35,550 nt of DNA from Aromatoleum evansii (GTDB taxonomy: Bacteria; Pseudomonadota; Gammaproteobacteria; Burkholderiales; Rhodocyclaceae), in assembly GCF_012910805.1 (NCBI RefSeq), contig NZ_WTVK01000056.1, forward strand, positions 1 through 35,550. Reading direction: 5' to 3'. Below are positions 15,151 to 25,359 of this stretch, piece by piece. The notes below the pieces were generated by a model. It had not been told where the DNA came from. It did not search any database and saw only the letters and a list, made by a program, of their open reading frames with translations. Position numbers and translations under genes: made by a program. Position 1 is the stretch's first letter; each line of letters begins with the position of its first letter.

Positions 15151-17250
15151 TCATTTCCACATCGCGCGCATCCGCTCGGAGAGGTCGAACGCGATGCGGC
15201 GCGATTCCGCGGTCGGACGCGGGGCAAGCGCCGGGGGCGGCCAGGAGGCCTGCTCGAAGCGTTCGAGTATCCGGTTCGGGATGAAACGCGTGCGGCTCGC
15301 GTACACGTGGCGGTCGCCGCGTCCCGGCTGCTGCGACACGTGGAAGCGCTGCGGCACGATCAGGTCGAGCACGTCCTTGGCCCGCGTCATCGCGACGTAG
15401 AGCAGCCGGCGCTCCTCTTCGATCTCGTTGCTGCTGCCGGTCGCGAGGTCGGAGGGCAGGCAGCCGTCGACCGCGTTCAGCAGTGTCACGGCCGACCATT
15501 CCTGCCCCTTCGCGGAGTGGATCGTGGATAGGATCAGGTAGTCCTCGTCGAGCAGGGGGATGCCGGCCTCGTCGCTCGTCGCGCTGGGCGGGTCGAGCGT
15601 GAGCTCGGTGAGGAAGCGCTCGAGGTTCGGGTAGGTGGCGGCGATCCGCGCGAGCTGTTCGATGTCGCCCGCGCGGATGGCGGCATCGTCGTACAGGCGC
15701 GCCATTTCTCCCACGTACCATTGGCAGATCGGCTCCAGGCTCGCCGGCCATGTCGCGGCTGCGACCGATTCCAGCAGCCCCGCAAACGCGGTCCAGGTGT
15801 CGCGTGCCGCCTCGGGGACGGGCTGCTCGGCGAGGAGCAGGCAGCCGGGTGCCGCGTTGGCGATGTTGTCGAGGACGCGTCCCGCCGTCTTAGGGCCGAT
15901 GCCGGCGTGAAGCTGAATGGCGCGGAAGCCCGACACGCGGTCGCGCGGATTGATGGCCCAGCGCAGCACGGCGAGCACGTCCTTGACGTGTGCCGCCTCG
16001 AGGAACTTGAGTCCGCCGAACTTCACGAACGGGATGTTGCGCCGTGTGAGCTCGACCTCGACGCGCGCGCTGTGATGGGATGCGCGGAACAGCACGGCCT
16101 GCGACTTGAGCCGCGCGCCCTCCTCGCGGCGCGCAAGCACGTTCTCCACGACGCACGCCGCCTGGTCGGCATCGTCGCGTACCGAGATCAGGCGCGGTTT
16201 CCGGCCCCCCCCGCGCTCGCTCCACAAGTCCTTGGTGAAGCGCTCGCTCGCGAGCGCGATGACTGCGTTCGCAGCTTCGAGGATGGGTTCGGTCGAGCGG
16301 TAGTTGCGGTCCAGCGTGACGTGGTGCGCCGGCGGATCGAAATGGGCGGGGAAATCGAGGATGTTGCGTACCGTCGCGCCGCGGAAGGCGTAGATGGCCT
16401 GCGCGTCGTCGCCGACGACGGTGAGGCCGCGTCCGTCGGGTTTCATCGCGAGCAGGATGGCCGCCTGCAGACGGTTCGTATCCTGGTATTCGTCCACGAG
16501 CACGTGGGAGAAGCGCTCACCGATCTCCGCGGCGAGATCGCCGTCGGTGATCATCTGTGCCCAATAGAGCAGGAGGTCGTCGTAGTCGAGGACCTGCTGC
16601 GCCTGCTTGGCCTCGACGTAAGCCAGAAAGAGGCGCTTGAGGTCGGCTTCCCATTCGCTGCACCAGGGGAAGGACCGCTGCAGCACCTCGCCGAGGGGCG
16701 CCTGGGTGTTGATCGCGGCGGAGTAGATCGCGAGGCAGGTTCCCTTCATCGGAAAGCGCTTCGCCTTGGCGGACAAACCCTGTTCGTGGCGAACCAGGTT
16801 CATCAGGTCGGCCGAGTCCTCGCGGTCGTGGATCGTGAATCCGGGTTCGAGCCCGATGCGGCCGGCGAACTCGCGCAACAGGCGCGCACCGATGGCGTGG
16901 AAGGTGCCCGACCATTCGAGGGACGCCGCGGCGAGCCGCGGGCGGGATTTCGCCAGCTGCGCGACGATGCGGGTGACGCGGCGGTTCATCTCGTCGGCGG
17001 CGCGGCGCGAGAAGGTCAGCAGCAGGATGCGGCCGGGATCGGCGCCGCAGGCCAGCAGGTGCGCGACGCGGTGGGCGAGGGTGCTGGTCTTGCCCGAACC
17101 GGCGCCGGCGATCACGAGGAGCGGACGATCACGGTCGGCGGACTCCGGCTGCGTGCCGAACAGCACAGCCGCCTTCTGGGCTTCGTTGAGGTGCCCCAGG
17201 CAGGCGAGCGGGTCCTCGATCGACGTTGCGTTCTCCATCTTCAGCGGCAT
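15151..17250 (-). CDS. UvrD/Rep-family superfamily-1 DNA helicase
   Basis: 699-residue SF1A 3'-5' helicase. Q-motif LNEAQKAAVLFG (about 21-32), Walker A GAGSGKTS (49-56), motif Ia LTFSRRAADEM, Walker B VLVDEYQDTNRLQA, motif III VVGDDAQAIYAFRGA, motif IV DRNYRSTEPIL, motif V STIHSAKGQEW, and motif VI YVAMTRAKDVL are all readable, so it should be active. The protein is close to Rep/UvrD/PcrA in size. Two starts are possible (17250, and Met5 at 17238), neither with a good ribosome-binding site. The first overlaps the upstream zinc-ribbon gene by 10 nt, suggesting coupled translation. The SOS-box-like site before the zinc-ribbon gene points to DNA-damage induction. Confidence 0.93.
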   Translation of the reverse strand: MPLKMENATSIEDPLACLGHLNEAQKAAVLFGTQPESADRDRPLLVIAGAGSGKTSTLAHRVAHLLACGADPGRILLLTFSRRAADEMNRRVTRIVAQLAKSRPRLAAASLEWSGTFHAIGARLLREFAGRIGLEPGFTIHDREDSADLMNLVRHEQGLSAKAKRFPMKGTCLAIYSAAINTQAPLGEVLQRSFPWCSEWEADLKRLFLAYVEAKQAQQVLDYDDLLLYWAQMITDGDLAAEIGERFSHVLVDEYQDTNRLQAAILLAMKPDGRGLTVVGDDAQAIYAFRGATVRNILDFPAHFDPPAHHVTLDRNYRSTEPILEAANAVIALASERFTKDLWSERGGGRKPRLISVRDDADQAACVVENVLARREEGARLKSQAVLFRASHHSARVEVELTRRNIPFVKFGGLKFLEAAHVKDVLAVLRWAINPRDRVSGFRAIQLHAGIGPKTAGRVLDNIANAAPGCLLLAEQPVPEAARDTWTAFAGLLESVAAATWPASLEPICQWYVGEMARLYDDAAIRAGDIEQLARIAATYPNLERFLTELTLDPPSATSDEAGIPLLDEDYLILSTIHSAKGQEWSAVTLLNAVDGCLPSDLATGSSNEIEEERRLLYVAMTRAKDVLDLIVPQRFHVSQQPGRGDRHVYASRTRFIPNRILERFEQASWPPPALAPRPTAESRRIAFDLSERMRAMWK

Positions 17251-17489
17251 TCGGGCAGGACGCCGACGGCGGACCCGGGCGATGGCGTGGCGACGCCCGC
17301 GTGTTCACCGGCGTCGGGTTCGGAGCGCTGCAGCCACGGGGGAATGCGCGGAGCGTCGCGCAGCGCGAAGAACACCGCTTCGTCGCAAGCCGGACAGATG
17401 CGGTACTCGGCGAGATCGCTGTATGCGCGCTCCATCGCGTGCGGATTCACGGGAGCGTGGCAGTGGGGGCAAATGAATCGGGCTGACAT
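17241..17489 (-). CDS. Small zinc-ribbon protein, upstream partner of the helicase
   Basis: 82-residue protein with two CxxC knuckles, Cys7-Cys10 (FICPHC) and Cys32-Cys35 (RICPACDE), a likely four-Cys zinc ribbon. After residue 50 the sequence is Pro/Gly-rich and looks unstructured. The ATG at 17489 has AGAGGA seven nt upstream, and its 3' end overlaps the helicase start by 10 nt. I do not recognise the family. Its position suggests a nucleic-acid-binding partner of the helicase, but that is inference. Confidence 0.75.
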   Translation of the reverse strand: MSARFICPHCHAPVNPHAMERAYSDLAEYRICPACDEAVFFALRDAPRIPPWLQRSEPDAGEHAGVATPSPGSAVGVLPECR

Positions 17490-17507
17490 GGCATGATCCT
17501 CTTATGA

Positions 17508-17523
17508 CTGAAACTATATACAG
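17508..17523 (-). promoter_or_regulatory. LexA-box-like site before zinc-ribbon/helicase operon
   Basis: On the minus strand the 16-mer reads CTGTATATAGTTTCAG, against the LexA consensus CTGT-N8-ACAG: seven of the eight defined bases match and the spacer is AT-rich. It lies 18 nt upstream of the zinc-ribbon ATG and covers the -10 box of a candidate promoter, the right place for repression. Confidence 0.65.
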
Positions 17524-17540
17524 TATTCAGGCCGATGCAA
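17513..17540 (-). promoter_or_regulatory. Candidate sigma-70 promoter for the zinc-ribbon/helicase operon
   Basis: On the minus strand TTGCAT (17540-17535) is followed after 16 nt by TATAGT (17518-17513). These match 4/6 and 5/6 of the consensus hexamers. The -10 box lies inside the LexA-like 16-mer. Confidence 0.5.
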
Positions 17541-17665
17541 GCCCCGTCTTGATGGTCGCGCCGGCGCGGGGAAAGCCCCGGCATGTGAGTGCGCAGCGGA
17601 GGGTAGGCGTGTAAGATTCCCGGTTTTCGGGCATCCATCCAGTCATCATTTTCCGTGCTGCCATC

Positions 17666-20248
17666 TTGCCCACGAGCCTAGCCAATCGCGTCGCTCCCGC
17701 CTTCTATCGCTGGCTTTCATGGCTCGCGGCAGCCGCGGTGCTGCTTGTCGGCACAGCCGTCGGGCTGGTGCTCGGCTCGCTCGATGCCGCGCGGGCGCTG
17801 AGCGAGGCGCGCAGTCGCACGATCGCGGAACTCGCCACTGTTCAGGCGCAACTCGACGGGGTGCTCAAGCAGGCGATCATCGGCGGCGACGGAATTGTCC
17901 ACCTGATCCAGCATATGGGCGACCTGCCGCCACATTTGTTCGATGCGATGGCAAAGCAGACCATCGCCGACCAGCGCCTGATCCGCAACATCGCCTATGC
18001 CCCCGACAACGTCATCGCACGTCTGTACCCGTTAGAGGGGAACGAGAAGGCGCTGGGCATCGACTACCGCAACATTCCCGAGCAGTGGGTGACGGTGGAG
18101 CAGTCGATGCAGTCGGGGTTGCCGGTGCTGTCCGGTCCGGTGCAACTGGTGCAAGGCGGGCGGGCGGTGATCATCCGCTCCCCGGTGGTAGTGCGCGAGG
18201 ACGGGATCAGCGCTCGCAGCGGCTACTGGGGCACCGTGTCCATCGTCGGCAACATCGAGAACATCCTGGCCGACGGCGGGGTCACCGGCTCGCAGGTGCT
18301 GCGCATCGCCATTCGCGGCAAGGACGGGCGCGGCGAGGAAGGCGAAGTGGTCGGTGGCGACCCGGCCGTGTTCGCGGACGATCCAGTCAAGACGCGCCTG
18401 GGTGTCCCCGGCGGCTCCTGGGTTCTGGCGGCGACGCCGCAGGAGGGCTGGCCGAGGCGGGCGGCGTTCCAGTCCCAGTACTTCGTCATCGCCATCCTGA
18501 ATTCGCTTCTGCTCGCATGGCTGGCGAATCTCCTCGTCGCACGCATCACTGAACGCAAGCGCTCGCAGGATGCGCTGCAACTCGCTTCGACGATCGTCGA
18601 ATCCACGGCCGACGGCGTCGTCGTCACCGATCCGCGCGGACTCATCATCGCCACCAACCCGGCCTTCACCGAAATCACCGGCTATACGGCCGAGGAGGTC
18701 AGGGGGCGCACGCCGAGCATCCTCAAGTCCGACCGCCAGGCAGAGGACTTCTACGGCCAGCTGTGGGCCTCCATCCTGACGGCGGGCGAGTGGCAGGGCG
18801 AGATCTGGAACCGGCGCAAGTCCGGCGAGGTGTATCCGGAGTGGCTCACGATCAGCGCGGTGCGTGGCGCGGGCGGGGAGATCCGCAACTTCGTCGGCGT
18901 GTTCTCCGACATCTCGGCGATCAAGCGCACGCAGGCCGACCTCGAGCGGCTGGCGCATTTCGATCCGCTGACCTCATTGCCGAACCGGGTGCTGTTCCAT
19001 GACCGCATGCAGCATGCTCTCGATCGCGCGCAGCGCTATCGCCATCGCGTTGGCGTGCTGCTGCTCGATCTGGATGGTTTCAAGACGATCAACGACAGCC
19101 TCGGTCATCCGGTCGGCGACCAGCTGCTGCAACTCGTCGCGGAGCGCCTCGGCACCTGCGTGCGGGTCGAGGATACGGTCGCGCGGCTTGGCGGCGACGA
19201 GTTCGCGGTGATCCTGTCGGAGCTGGGGGATGGTGCCGATGCCGTCGAGGTGATCCGGCGCATCCTCGCGGCGATCCAGGTGCCATTCGAGATGGCCGGC
19301 GGTACCGGGATGGTGACCACCAGCATCGGCATTGCCGTGTTCCCCGACGACGGGCCGAACGTAACCGAGCTGATCCGCAATGCGGATGCCGCGATGTACG
19401 AGGCGAAGGGGGCGGGGCGCAACACGTACCGCTTCTATCAGCGCAGCATGACCGCCGAGGCGCAGAAGCGCCTGCACACCGAGAGCGCGCTGCGCCGTGC
19501 GATCGACCGCAACGAGTTCGAGGTGTGGTTCCAGCCGCAGTTCAGCCTGGAGGATGGTGCGTACCTTGGCGCGGAGGCACTCGTGCGCTGGCGCGACCCG
19601 GAACGCGGGCTCATTCCCCCGGGCGACTTCATTCCGCTTGCCGAACGCAGCGGTCTCATCATCCCGCTCGGCGAACAGGTCCTGGATCAGGTAGGTGCCG
19701 CAGCGCGCGGCTGGCTCGACGAGGGGCTGGAGATCGGGCGGCTCGCGGTCAATGTGGCCGGGCCGCAGATCGACCGCAGCGACATCGTCGCAACGCTGCG
19801 CGCGGTGATGGGGCGCTGGCGCCTGCCGCCGTCGGTGTTGGAGATCGAGATCACCGAAACCGTGATCATGGAGAACCCCGATCACGGCCGACGCGTGCTC
19901 AACGACATCATGGCGCTGGGCATCACCACGGCGATCGACGATTTCGGAACGGGCTACTCTTCGCTGGCCTACCTGAAAAAGCTGCCGATCGGCACGATCA
20001 AGCTCGACCGCGCCTTCGTGAACGACCTGCCGGACGATCCCTCCGACATCGCGATCAGCCGCGCGGTCATCGCTCTGGGCCACAGCCTGGGATTCAAGGT
20101 CATCGCCGAAGGTATCGAGACGGAAGCGCAGCGCCGCTTCCTGCGCGAGGAAGGATGCGACGAGGGGCAGGGCTTCCTGTTCGCACGGCCGATGCCCGCG
20201 GCGGAGTTCGGCAAGTGGCTGCGGGCGGTGTCGACGCTCACGTCTTGA
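17666..20248 (+). CDS. CHASE-PAS-GGDEF-EAL cyclic-di-GMP protein
   Basis: 860-residue membrane signalling protein. TM1 is at about 16-38; a periplasmic CHASE-type domain at about 80-235 contains [18 protein letters not shown]2 is at about 273-292; a PAS domain at about 302-420 contains [15 protein letters not shown]. The GGDEF domain carries RLGGDEF (GGDEF 509-513) with an intact I-site R500-V-E-D503 five residues upstream. The EAL domain has E637-A-L and ends in [14 protein letters not shown] and IKLDRAFV blocks. Both catalytic signatures are intact, so it may make or degrade c-di-GMP, with product inhibition. The start is a TTG at 17666; no ATG or clear ribosome-binding site fits better. 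The 3' end overlaps the convergent acetyltransferase gene by 11 nt. The CHASE ligand is unknown. Confidence 0.93.
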   Translation: MPTSLANRVAPAFYRWLSWLAAAAVLLVGTAVGLVLGSLDAARALSEARSRTIAELATVQAQLDGVLKQAIIGGDGIVHLIQHMGDLPPHLFDAMAKQTIADQRLIRNIAYAPDNVIARLYPLEGNEKALGIDYRNIPEQWVTVEQSMQSGLPVLSGPVQLVQGGRAVIIRSPVVVREDGISARSGYWGTVSIVGNIENILADGGVTGSQVLRIAIRGKDGRGEEGEVVGGDPAVFADDPVKTRLGVPGGSWVLAATPQEGWPRRAAFQSQYFVIAILNSLLLAWLANLLVARITERKRSQDALQLASTIVESTADGVVVTDPRGLIIATNPAFTEITGYTAEEVRGRTPSILKSDRQAEDFYGQLWASILTAGEWQGEIWNRRKSGEVYPEWLTISAVRGAGGEIRNFVGVFSDISAIKRTQADLERLAHFDPLTSLPNRVLFHDRMQHALDRAQRYRHRVGVLLLDLDGFKTINDSLGHPVGDQLLQLVAERLGTCVRVEDTVARLGGDEFAVILSELGDGADAVEVIRRILAAIQVPFEMAGGTGMVTTSIGIAVFPDDGPNVTELIRNADAAMYEAKGAGRNTYRFYQRSMTAEAQKRLHTESALRRAIDRNEFEVWFQPQFSLEDGAYLGAEALVRWRDPERGLIPPGDFIPLAERSGLIIPLGEQVLDQVGAAARGWLDEGLEIGRLAVNVAGPQIDRSDIVATLRAVMGRWRLPPSVLEIEITETVIMENPDHGRRVLNDIMALGITTAIDDFGTGYSSLAYLKKLPIGTIKLDRAFVNDLPDDPSDIAISRAVIALGHSLGFKVIAEGIETEAQRRFLREEGCDEGQGFLFARPMPAAEFGKWLRAVSTLTS

Positions 20249-22943
20249 CCGGCTGCTCCTGCAGCATCAGCTTCACCGCGAGGATGCCCGGCTCCTCCGA
20301 CGCCTTGATGGTGAAGCCGAACACCTTCAGCAGCTTCAGCATCGGCTCGTTTTCCGCCATGACTTCGCCGGCCAGCACCCGCAGGCCGCGTTCGCGGGCG
20401 TAGCGGATCACCTTCTTCATCAGGGTCAAGCCGACTCCGTAGCCTTTCATGTCGGAACGCACGAGGATGGAGAACTCCGCCGTGTGATTGTCGGGGTCGG
20501 CCACGGCGCGAACCACGCCCAGCGTCTCCGGGCGGCCGGAGTCGTCGCGCCCGCTGGCGATGAAGGCCATTTCGCGGTCGTAGTCGATCTGGGTGAGACG
20601 CGCCATCTCCGTGCGCGGCAGCGTCCCGATGTAGTGGAAGAAACGGAACAGGATGTCTTCCGGCGTCACGCGCGACAGGAATTCGTAGTGCGTGGGTTCG
20701 TCTTCGGGACGAATCGGGCGCAGGACGACCTTGCGGCCGTCGCGCAGCGTCGCCGCTTCGGCGAGGTCTTCGGGATAGGGGCGGATCGACAGTCGTTGGG
20801 GGTTCGGCGGTGTCGTCGACAACTGGATGTGTGCATCGACGGCCAGAACCCCCTGGTCGTCCACGAACAAGGGGTTGATGTCGAGTTCCTCGATCTCGGG
20901 GATGTCGACGATGAGCTGCGAGATCCGGGTCAGCAGCTGCGCCACGCCGTCGCGATCGGCTGCCGGATGGTTGTGGTAGGCATGGAGCAGCCCCGCCGCG
21001 CGGCTGCGGTTGATGAGGTCGTGGGCGAGCGGCAGGTTGAGCGGCGGCAGACCGATGGCGAGGTTGCGGTACACCTCCAGCCCCCGCCCGCCTTCGCCGA
21101 ACACGATCATCGGCCCGAACAGCGGGTCCGTGACGACGCCGACGATCAGTTGCCGGGTGTGGGGGCGCGTTTCCATCGGCTGCACGGCGAAGCCGCTGAT
21201 CCGCACGTCCGGCCGCGCGGCGGCGACGCGTGCGAGCATGGCCTGGGCTGCCGATTCCGCGGCCTCCGGGGTCTCGAGGTCCAGCGCGACGCCGCCCACT
21301 TCCCACTTGCGGCGGATGTCGCGCGACATGACGGTGACCGCAACGGGCATGCCGAGCTCGGTGGCGATGGCGGAGACGTCCTGCGGCGTCGCGGCCAGGT
21401 GCGTCTGCACGACGGGGATCTCGTACGCCGCAAGGATGTGCTTGGCCTCGGGCTCGGTCAGGCGCGTGCGGCCTTCGGCGATGGCCTTGCGCACGACGGT
21501 GCGCGCGCCATCGACGTCGGGGCGGAAGTTCTCCGAGGTGGAGGGGGGCGCCTGCATCAGCACTTCGCGCGTGTGCCGGTGATTGACCATGTGCACGAAG
21601 GCGCGTGTGGCGTTTTCCGGCGTGTCGAAGGTGGCGATGCCGGAATCCGCGAACAGTTTGCGCTCGGCGGCGGCGGTTTCGTCGCCGATCCAGCAGGTGA
21701 GGAGGTTGCCGCCGACGCTGCGGATGGTCTTGATCACCGATTCGGCGACCTCCATGCTGGGGGTGAGTGCGTTTGGCGTGTGGATCACCAGGATCGCGTC
21801 GCCATCCTGCTCCTCGCACAATATCTTCAGCACATCCTCGTAGCGCTTGGGCGGCGCATCGACGCGGATGGCGATGGGGTTGCGGCCGTTCCAGTCGGGC
21901 GGCAGCAGGCGGCGCAGGCGCGTGAGGGTGTTGGGGTAGAGGTCAGGCAGCGCGTAGCCGCCGAGATGCAGGCTGTCCTCGGCCATGATGCCGGCGCCGC
22001 CGCCGTTGCTGATCACGACGAGGCGGTCGCCGTGGATCGGGCGCGAGCGCACGACGGTCTCCACCGCACCGAAGAGTTCGTTCAGATGGTCGACGCGCAG
22101 GATGCCGGCGCGGCGCAGCACGGCGTCCGCCACGTCGTCGCTGCCGATCAGACCGGGGCTGTCGAGGAACAGGGGGTCGCCGATACCCGGCAAGGCGCGC
22201 TGCGCACGTCCGGCCTTGATCGCCACCACCGGCTTGTTGCGGGCCGCCGCGCGTGCGGCCGCCATGAAGCTGCGGCGTTCGCGGATCGACTCGATGTACA
22301 TGAGGATCGCGCGCGTGCCCGGATCGCTGCCGAGGAAGTCGAGCACCTCGCCGAAACCGATATCCAGCGCATCGCCGAGCGAGACGAAATGCGAGAAGCC
22401 GATCTTCCGCGGCATGGCCCAGTCGAGCACCATCGTTCCGACGGCGTCGGACTGCGAGACGAAGCCGATGTTTCCCGACAGTCCGCCGACCTGGGAAAAG
22501 GTCGCGTTCAGGCCTGCCTGGGGCACCATGACGCCGAGGGTGCTGCCGCCGAGGATGCGGATGCCGTGACGGCGGGCGATCTCGAGGATGGTCACGTCGA
22601 GCGGCCGCCCGTCCGTGCCCAAGGTGGTGCCGAGCTGGCTCGCCATGACCATGGCCGCTCGCGTGCCGCGTTCGCCGAGCTGTTCGAGGATGCCCGGGAT
22701 GGCCGACGGCGGGGTGCAGATGATCGCGAGGTCGGGCGTGCGCGGCAGGGCGGCGACGTTGGGATAGGTGAGTACTCCGGCCACGGCGTCGCGCTTGGGG
22801 TTGACCGGCATGATCGCACCGCCGAATCCGCCCGCCAGGAGGTTGCGCATGACCACGCTGCCGATGCGCCGGGGGCGGGCGCTGGCGCCGATCACGGCGA
22901 TCGACTGGGGGTTGAAGAGGCTCTGCAGGTATCTGAAGCTCAT
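20238..22943 (-). CDS. pat: Pat-type protein acetyltransferase (degenerate ADP-forming acyl-CoA synthetase + GNAT)
   Basis: 901-residue fusion. Residues 1-700 resemble NDP-forming acetyl-CoA synthetases: a CoA-binding Rossmann domain ([19 protein letters not shown]), a ligase domain, and an ATP-grasp ([18 protein letters not shown] to [11 protein letters not shown]). Residues 739-901 form a GNAT domain with the acetyl-CoA loop [11 protein letters not shown]. By eye, the catalytic His of active synthetases (SHTGALAGSD) is replaced: the same place reads [10 protein letters not shown] (Asp261). That is the state known for Pat/PatZ, where the synthetase part is regulatory and the GNAT part acetylates Lys on acyl-CoA synthetases and other enzymes. 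The ATG at 22943 lies 34 nt after ovoA, with a weak ribosome-binding site, so it is probably the second gene of that transcript. Confidence 0.9.
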   Translation of the reverse strand: MSFRYLQSLFNPQSIAVIGASARPRRIGSVVMRNLLAGGFGGAIMPVNPKRDAVAGVLTYPNVAALPRTPDLAIICTPPSAIPGILEQLGERGTRAAMVMASQLGTTLGTDGRPLDVTILEIARRHGIRILGGSTLGVMVPQAGLNATFSQVGGLSGNIGFVSQSDAVGTMVLDWAMPRKIGFSHFVSLGDALDIGFGEVLDFLGSDPGTRAILMYIESIRERRSFMAAARAAARNKPVVAIKAGRAQRALPGIGDPLFLDSPGLIGSDDVADAVLRRAGILRVDHLNELFGAVETVVRSRPIHGDRLVVISNGGGAGIMAEDSLHLGGYALPDLYPNTLTRLRRLLPPDWNGRNPIAIRVDAPPKRYEDVLKILCEEQDGDAILVIHTPNALTPSMEVAESVIKTIRSVGGNLLTCWIGDETAAAERKLFADSGIATFDTPENATRAFVHMVNHRHTREVLMQAPPSTSENFRPDVDGARTVVRKAIAEGRTRLTEPEAKHILAAYEIPVVQTHLAATPQDVSAIATELGMPVAVTVMSRDIRRKWEVGGVALDLETPEAAESAAQAMLARVAAARPDVRISGFAVQPMETRPHTRQLIVGVVTDPLFGPMIVFGEGGRGLEVYRNLAIGLPPLNLPLAHDLINRSRAAGLLHAYHNHPAADRDGVAQLLTRISQLIVDIPEIEELDINPLFVDDQGVLAVDAHIQLSTTPPNPQRLSIRPYPEDLAEAATLRDGRKVVLRPIRPEDEPTHYEFLSRVTPEDILFRFFHYIGTLPRTEMARLTQIDYDREMAFIASGRDDSGRPETLGVVRAVADPDNHTAEFSILVRSDMKGYGVGLTLMKKVIRYARERGLRVLAGEVMAENEPMLKLLKVFGFTIKASEEPGILAVKLMLQEQPVKT

Positions 22944-22977
22944 GTTCGGAACGGGCGGTCGGGTTTGTCGATGGCGG

Positions 22978-25359
22978 TCAGCGCACGCGTTGCCACAGCA
23001 TGGCGTGCGTGACGATGTACTGATACTTGCGTGCGTGCTCGCGGATCACGAGGGGTATTTCGGCTTCGCGGCGCAACTCGAAGCCGTCGGCGCCGAGGAG
23101 CGCCTTGAGGGTGTCGGCGCTGCGCACGGCACGTTCGCCGTCCATGTAGCCGCCGAGCCAAGCGCCGCGGGGTGTGAATTGTTCCAGCCAGGTGTAGGGC
23201 GACAGGATGGCGACGACGCCGCCCGCGCGCACCAGCCCGCGCGGCCCGCCGAGGCGCCCGAGCAGCGACCTGGGGCTCGGCAGGCGGCACAGCAGGTTGG
23301 CGAGCAGCACCGCATCGTAGTCCGTGAGTTCGGCGGGCAGCGAGCAGGCGTCGGCCTGGCGGAACGCGACACGGCTGCGGTCGATGGCCGGATCGACGCG
23401 CGCCAGCAGCGGGTGGGCGAGTTCGCCTTCGTCGCGGCAGGCGTATTCGAGGACGCCTCGATCGCGCAAGGTGGCGGCCGCATCGATGAAGGAGCGGCTC
23501 AGGTCTATGCCGAGGACTTCGCCGAACATGTGTGCGAGTTCGAAGCTCGCGCCGCCGACGGCGCAACCGACGTCGAGTGCCCGGCCGCCAACGATCCCGA
23601 GTTCGCGTGCGCCTTCCATCAGCCAGCGCGCTGCACGCAGCGGGAACTGGCAGGCATCGCGGGGCCCGGACGCGTGCGGCATCTGCTCCTGCGGGCTGCC
23701 ATAGTGCAGCAGCAGGTACTCGTTGGTGATCCCGGCGCTTTCGTAGGCCTTGCCCGGCGCGCCTTCCGCATCGAGACGCACGGCACCGCCGTCGTGGGCG
23801 GCCTGCACGACGCGAAAGCCCGCGTGCTGGAAGAAGTGCGGGCGGAAATGGAAGCGCGACCACACGCTGGCCTCGTCGCCGGTCGAGATCCACGAACCGC
23901 CGAGGATCATCTGGTGCTCGCCGTCGTAGCAGGGGCTGCTGAAGTCGTCGTAGTACGGGTGGACCTGGGCCCCGGGCAGCGGATTGAACTGGTCGCCCAG
24001 CCACTGCCACACGTTGCCGAAGACGTCGCGGAAGCCTTTTGCCGTGAGCGCGCCGGCGGTGACGGGGGAGGAGGAGCCGCAGCCGAGGTTGAGGTTGAGG
24101 CCGCGTTCGTGCAGCAGGGCCGCACCGTCCGCGGCCATGACCGGATCGTCGGTGACGGCGGCGACGGGGTCGCGCAGGGCATTGTGCTCTGCTTCGCTCG
24201 GCAGGCGGCAGGGCTGGCCCAGGCGCGCGCTCAGCCACGCACAATACGCGCTGGCCTCGTGCCAATTGACTTCGGCGGGCCAGTTCCAGCGCATGTCGAT
24301 TTCCTCGAACAGCGTGCGCAGGCGGAAGCGGTGGGATCCTGCGGGGCCGTCGGGCACCCAGAACGTGGGCCACTTGATGTTGCGGTAGGTGCGCCAGGAC
24401 CAGCCGGTTTCCGACCACCACTGGCGGTCGCGGTATCCGCCGTCGGCGACGAACTGCCAGAACTCTCCGTTGCTCACGAGGCTGCGGCCCGCGCGGAAGG
24501 GCTGCACATCGACTCCGCGGCTGCCGTATTCGTTGTCCCAGCCGTAGGAGGGCCATTCGGCGGGTTTGCCGAGCTGCAGGCGGGTCGCAGCGACGGGGAG
24601 GAGTTCCATTTCCGGATAGTCGCGTCCGGGAATCGGCGGGAATGCCGCGGGGCTCGCTGCGGAGGAATGTGGCGGCATCCATCCCGCTGGCCGCCGGACG
24701 AGCCGCAGCGGCAGCTCGTGGATCAGCACGGACGAGGTCTCGAGATGGATGCGCTCGTGCTCGAACCCCATGAACAGCGCCCACAGGGGATCGTTCTGCG
24801 TGATCGGCGGATGGCCTTCGGCGAGTCCGGGGTGCTCGTCGATGACACGGCGCACCAGCGCGTACACTGCCTTGCGGTAGGCGTGGGCCTCATCGAACGC
24901 GGGCCAGCGCATCGCGTTCTTCGACATGTCGTCCCAGCGCATCTCATCGACGCCGGTTTCGAAGATGCGTTCGAAATACGGGTTGAGCGGCGCAGGGATC
25001 AGCCCCGCCACGCGCAGCTTGTTCACGTAGAGCGCAGGGGGGTGGCAGTAATAGAACACCATCGGATGTCGCAGATGATGGTACGGCGGGCGATAGAAGG
25101 CTTCCTCGCCGATCAGTCCGGAGAACAGCAGCTCGGTGAGCGTCCAGCCGTTGTCGAAGTAGGCACGGACCTGCTCGCGGGTGCAGGTGGCCAGATTCGG
25201 TAGCGGCAGCGAGGTGAGCACGCCATCGGTCGTCCTGCCCGGGCAGCGCTCGGGCGGCAAGCCGGTCCACCAGTCCGGGCTTCGGACGGGGCCAAGGCGT
25301 TCGTCGAAGCGTCCTTCAATATTCTGTCGCCAGCTTTCGTCGGTCAGGTCGTCGGTCAT
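22978..25359 (-). CDS. ovoA: OvoA: 5-histidylcysteine sulfoxide synthase / N-methyltransferase (ovothiol)
   Basis: 793-residue three-domain enzyme. OvoA joins cysteine to histidine C5 using O2 and Fe(II), and its C-terminal domain N-methylates the mercaptohistidine ring to give ovothiol A. The DinB-like N-terminal domain contains the iron motif H201-E-R-I-H205-L-E207 (HxxxHxE). The FGE-sulfatase-like domain (about 270-520) holds FWQFVADGGYRDRQWWSE, WPAEVNWHEASAYCAWLS, RLPSEAEHN, FGNVWQW and GGSW. The SAM-methyltransferase starts near residue 592 with ALDVGCAVGGASFELA. The full length and both halves match bifunctional OvoA rather than EgtB, which lacks the methyltransferase. The start at 25359 is the family-like beginning of the DinB region. 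No OvoB-type PLP lyase is in the window. Confidence 0.95.
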   Translation of the reverse strand: MTDDLTDESWRQNIEGRFDERLGPVRSPDWWTGLPPERCPGRTTDGVLTSLPLPNLATCTREQVRAYFDNGWTLTELLFSGLIGEEAFYRPPYHHLRHPMVFYYCHPPALYVNKLRVAGLIPAPLNPYFERIFETGVDEMRWDDMSKNAMRWPAFDEAHAYRKAVYALVRRVIDEHPGLAEGHPPITQNDPLWALFMGFEHERIHLETSSVLIHELPLRLVRRPAGWMPPHSSAASPAAFPPIPGRDYPEMELLPVAATRLQLGKPAEWPSYGWDNEYGSRGVDVQPFRAGRSLVSNGEFWQFVADGGYRDRQWWSETGWSWRTYRNIKWPTFWVPDGPAGSHRFRLRTLFEEIDMRWNWPAEVNWHEASAYCAWLSARLGQPCRLPSEAEHNALRDPVAAVTDDPVMAADGAALLHERGLNLNLGCGSSSPVTAGALTAKGFRDVFGNVWQWLGDQFNPLPGAQVHPYYDDFSSPCYDGEHQMILGGSWISTGDEASVWSRFHFRPHFFQHAGFRVVQAAHDGGAVRLDAEGAPGKAYESAGITNEYLLLHYGSPQEQMPHASGPRDACQFPLRAARWLMEGARELGIVGGRALDVGCAVGGASFELAHMFGEVLGIDLSRSFIDAAATLRDRGVLEYACRDEGELAHPLLARVDPAIDRSRVAFRQADACSLPAELTDYDAVLLANLLCRLPSPRSLLGRLGGPRGLVRAGGVVAILSPYTWLEQFTPRGAWLGGYMDGERAVRSADTLKALLGADGFELRREAEIPLVIREHARKYQYIVTHAMLWQRVR

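Noticed and set aside
15721-17496. 591-codon plus-strand open frame opposite the helicase
   Set aside because: Antisense shadow; all SF1 helicase motifs are on the minus strand.
17560-17585. CGGGG/CCCCG hairpin near 17567 as a terminator
   Set aside because: Short stem with no T-tract and located in a divergent promoter region.
20484-23012. 842-codon plus-strand open frame opposite pat
   Set aside because: Composition typical of a mirror frame; no recognisable motif.
22768-25203. 811-codon plus-strand open frame opposite ovoA
   Set aside because: Shadow of ovoA, which has intact domains on the minus strand.
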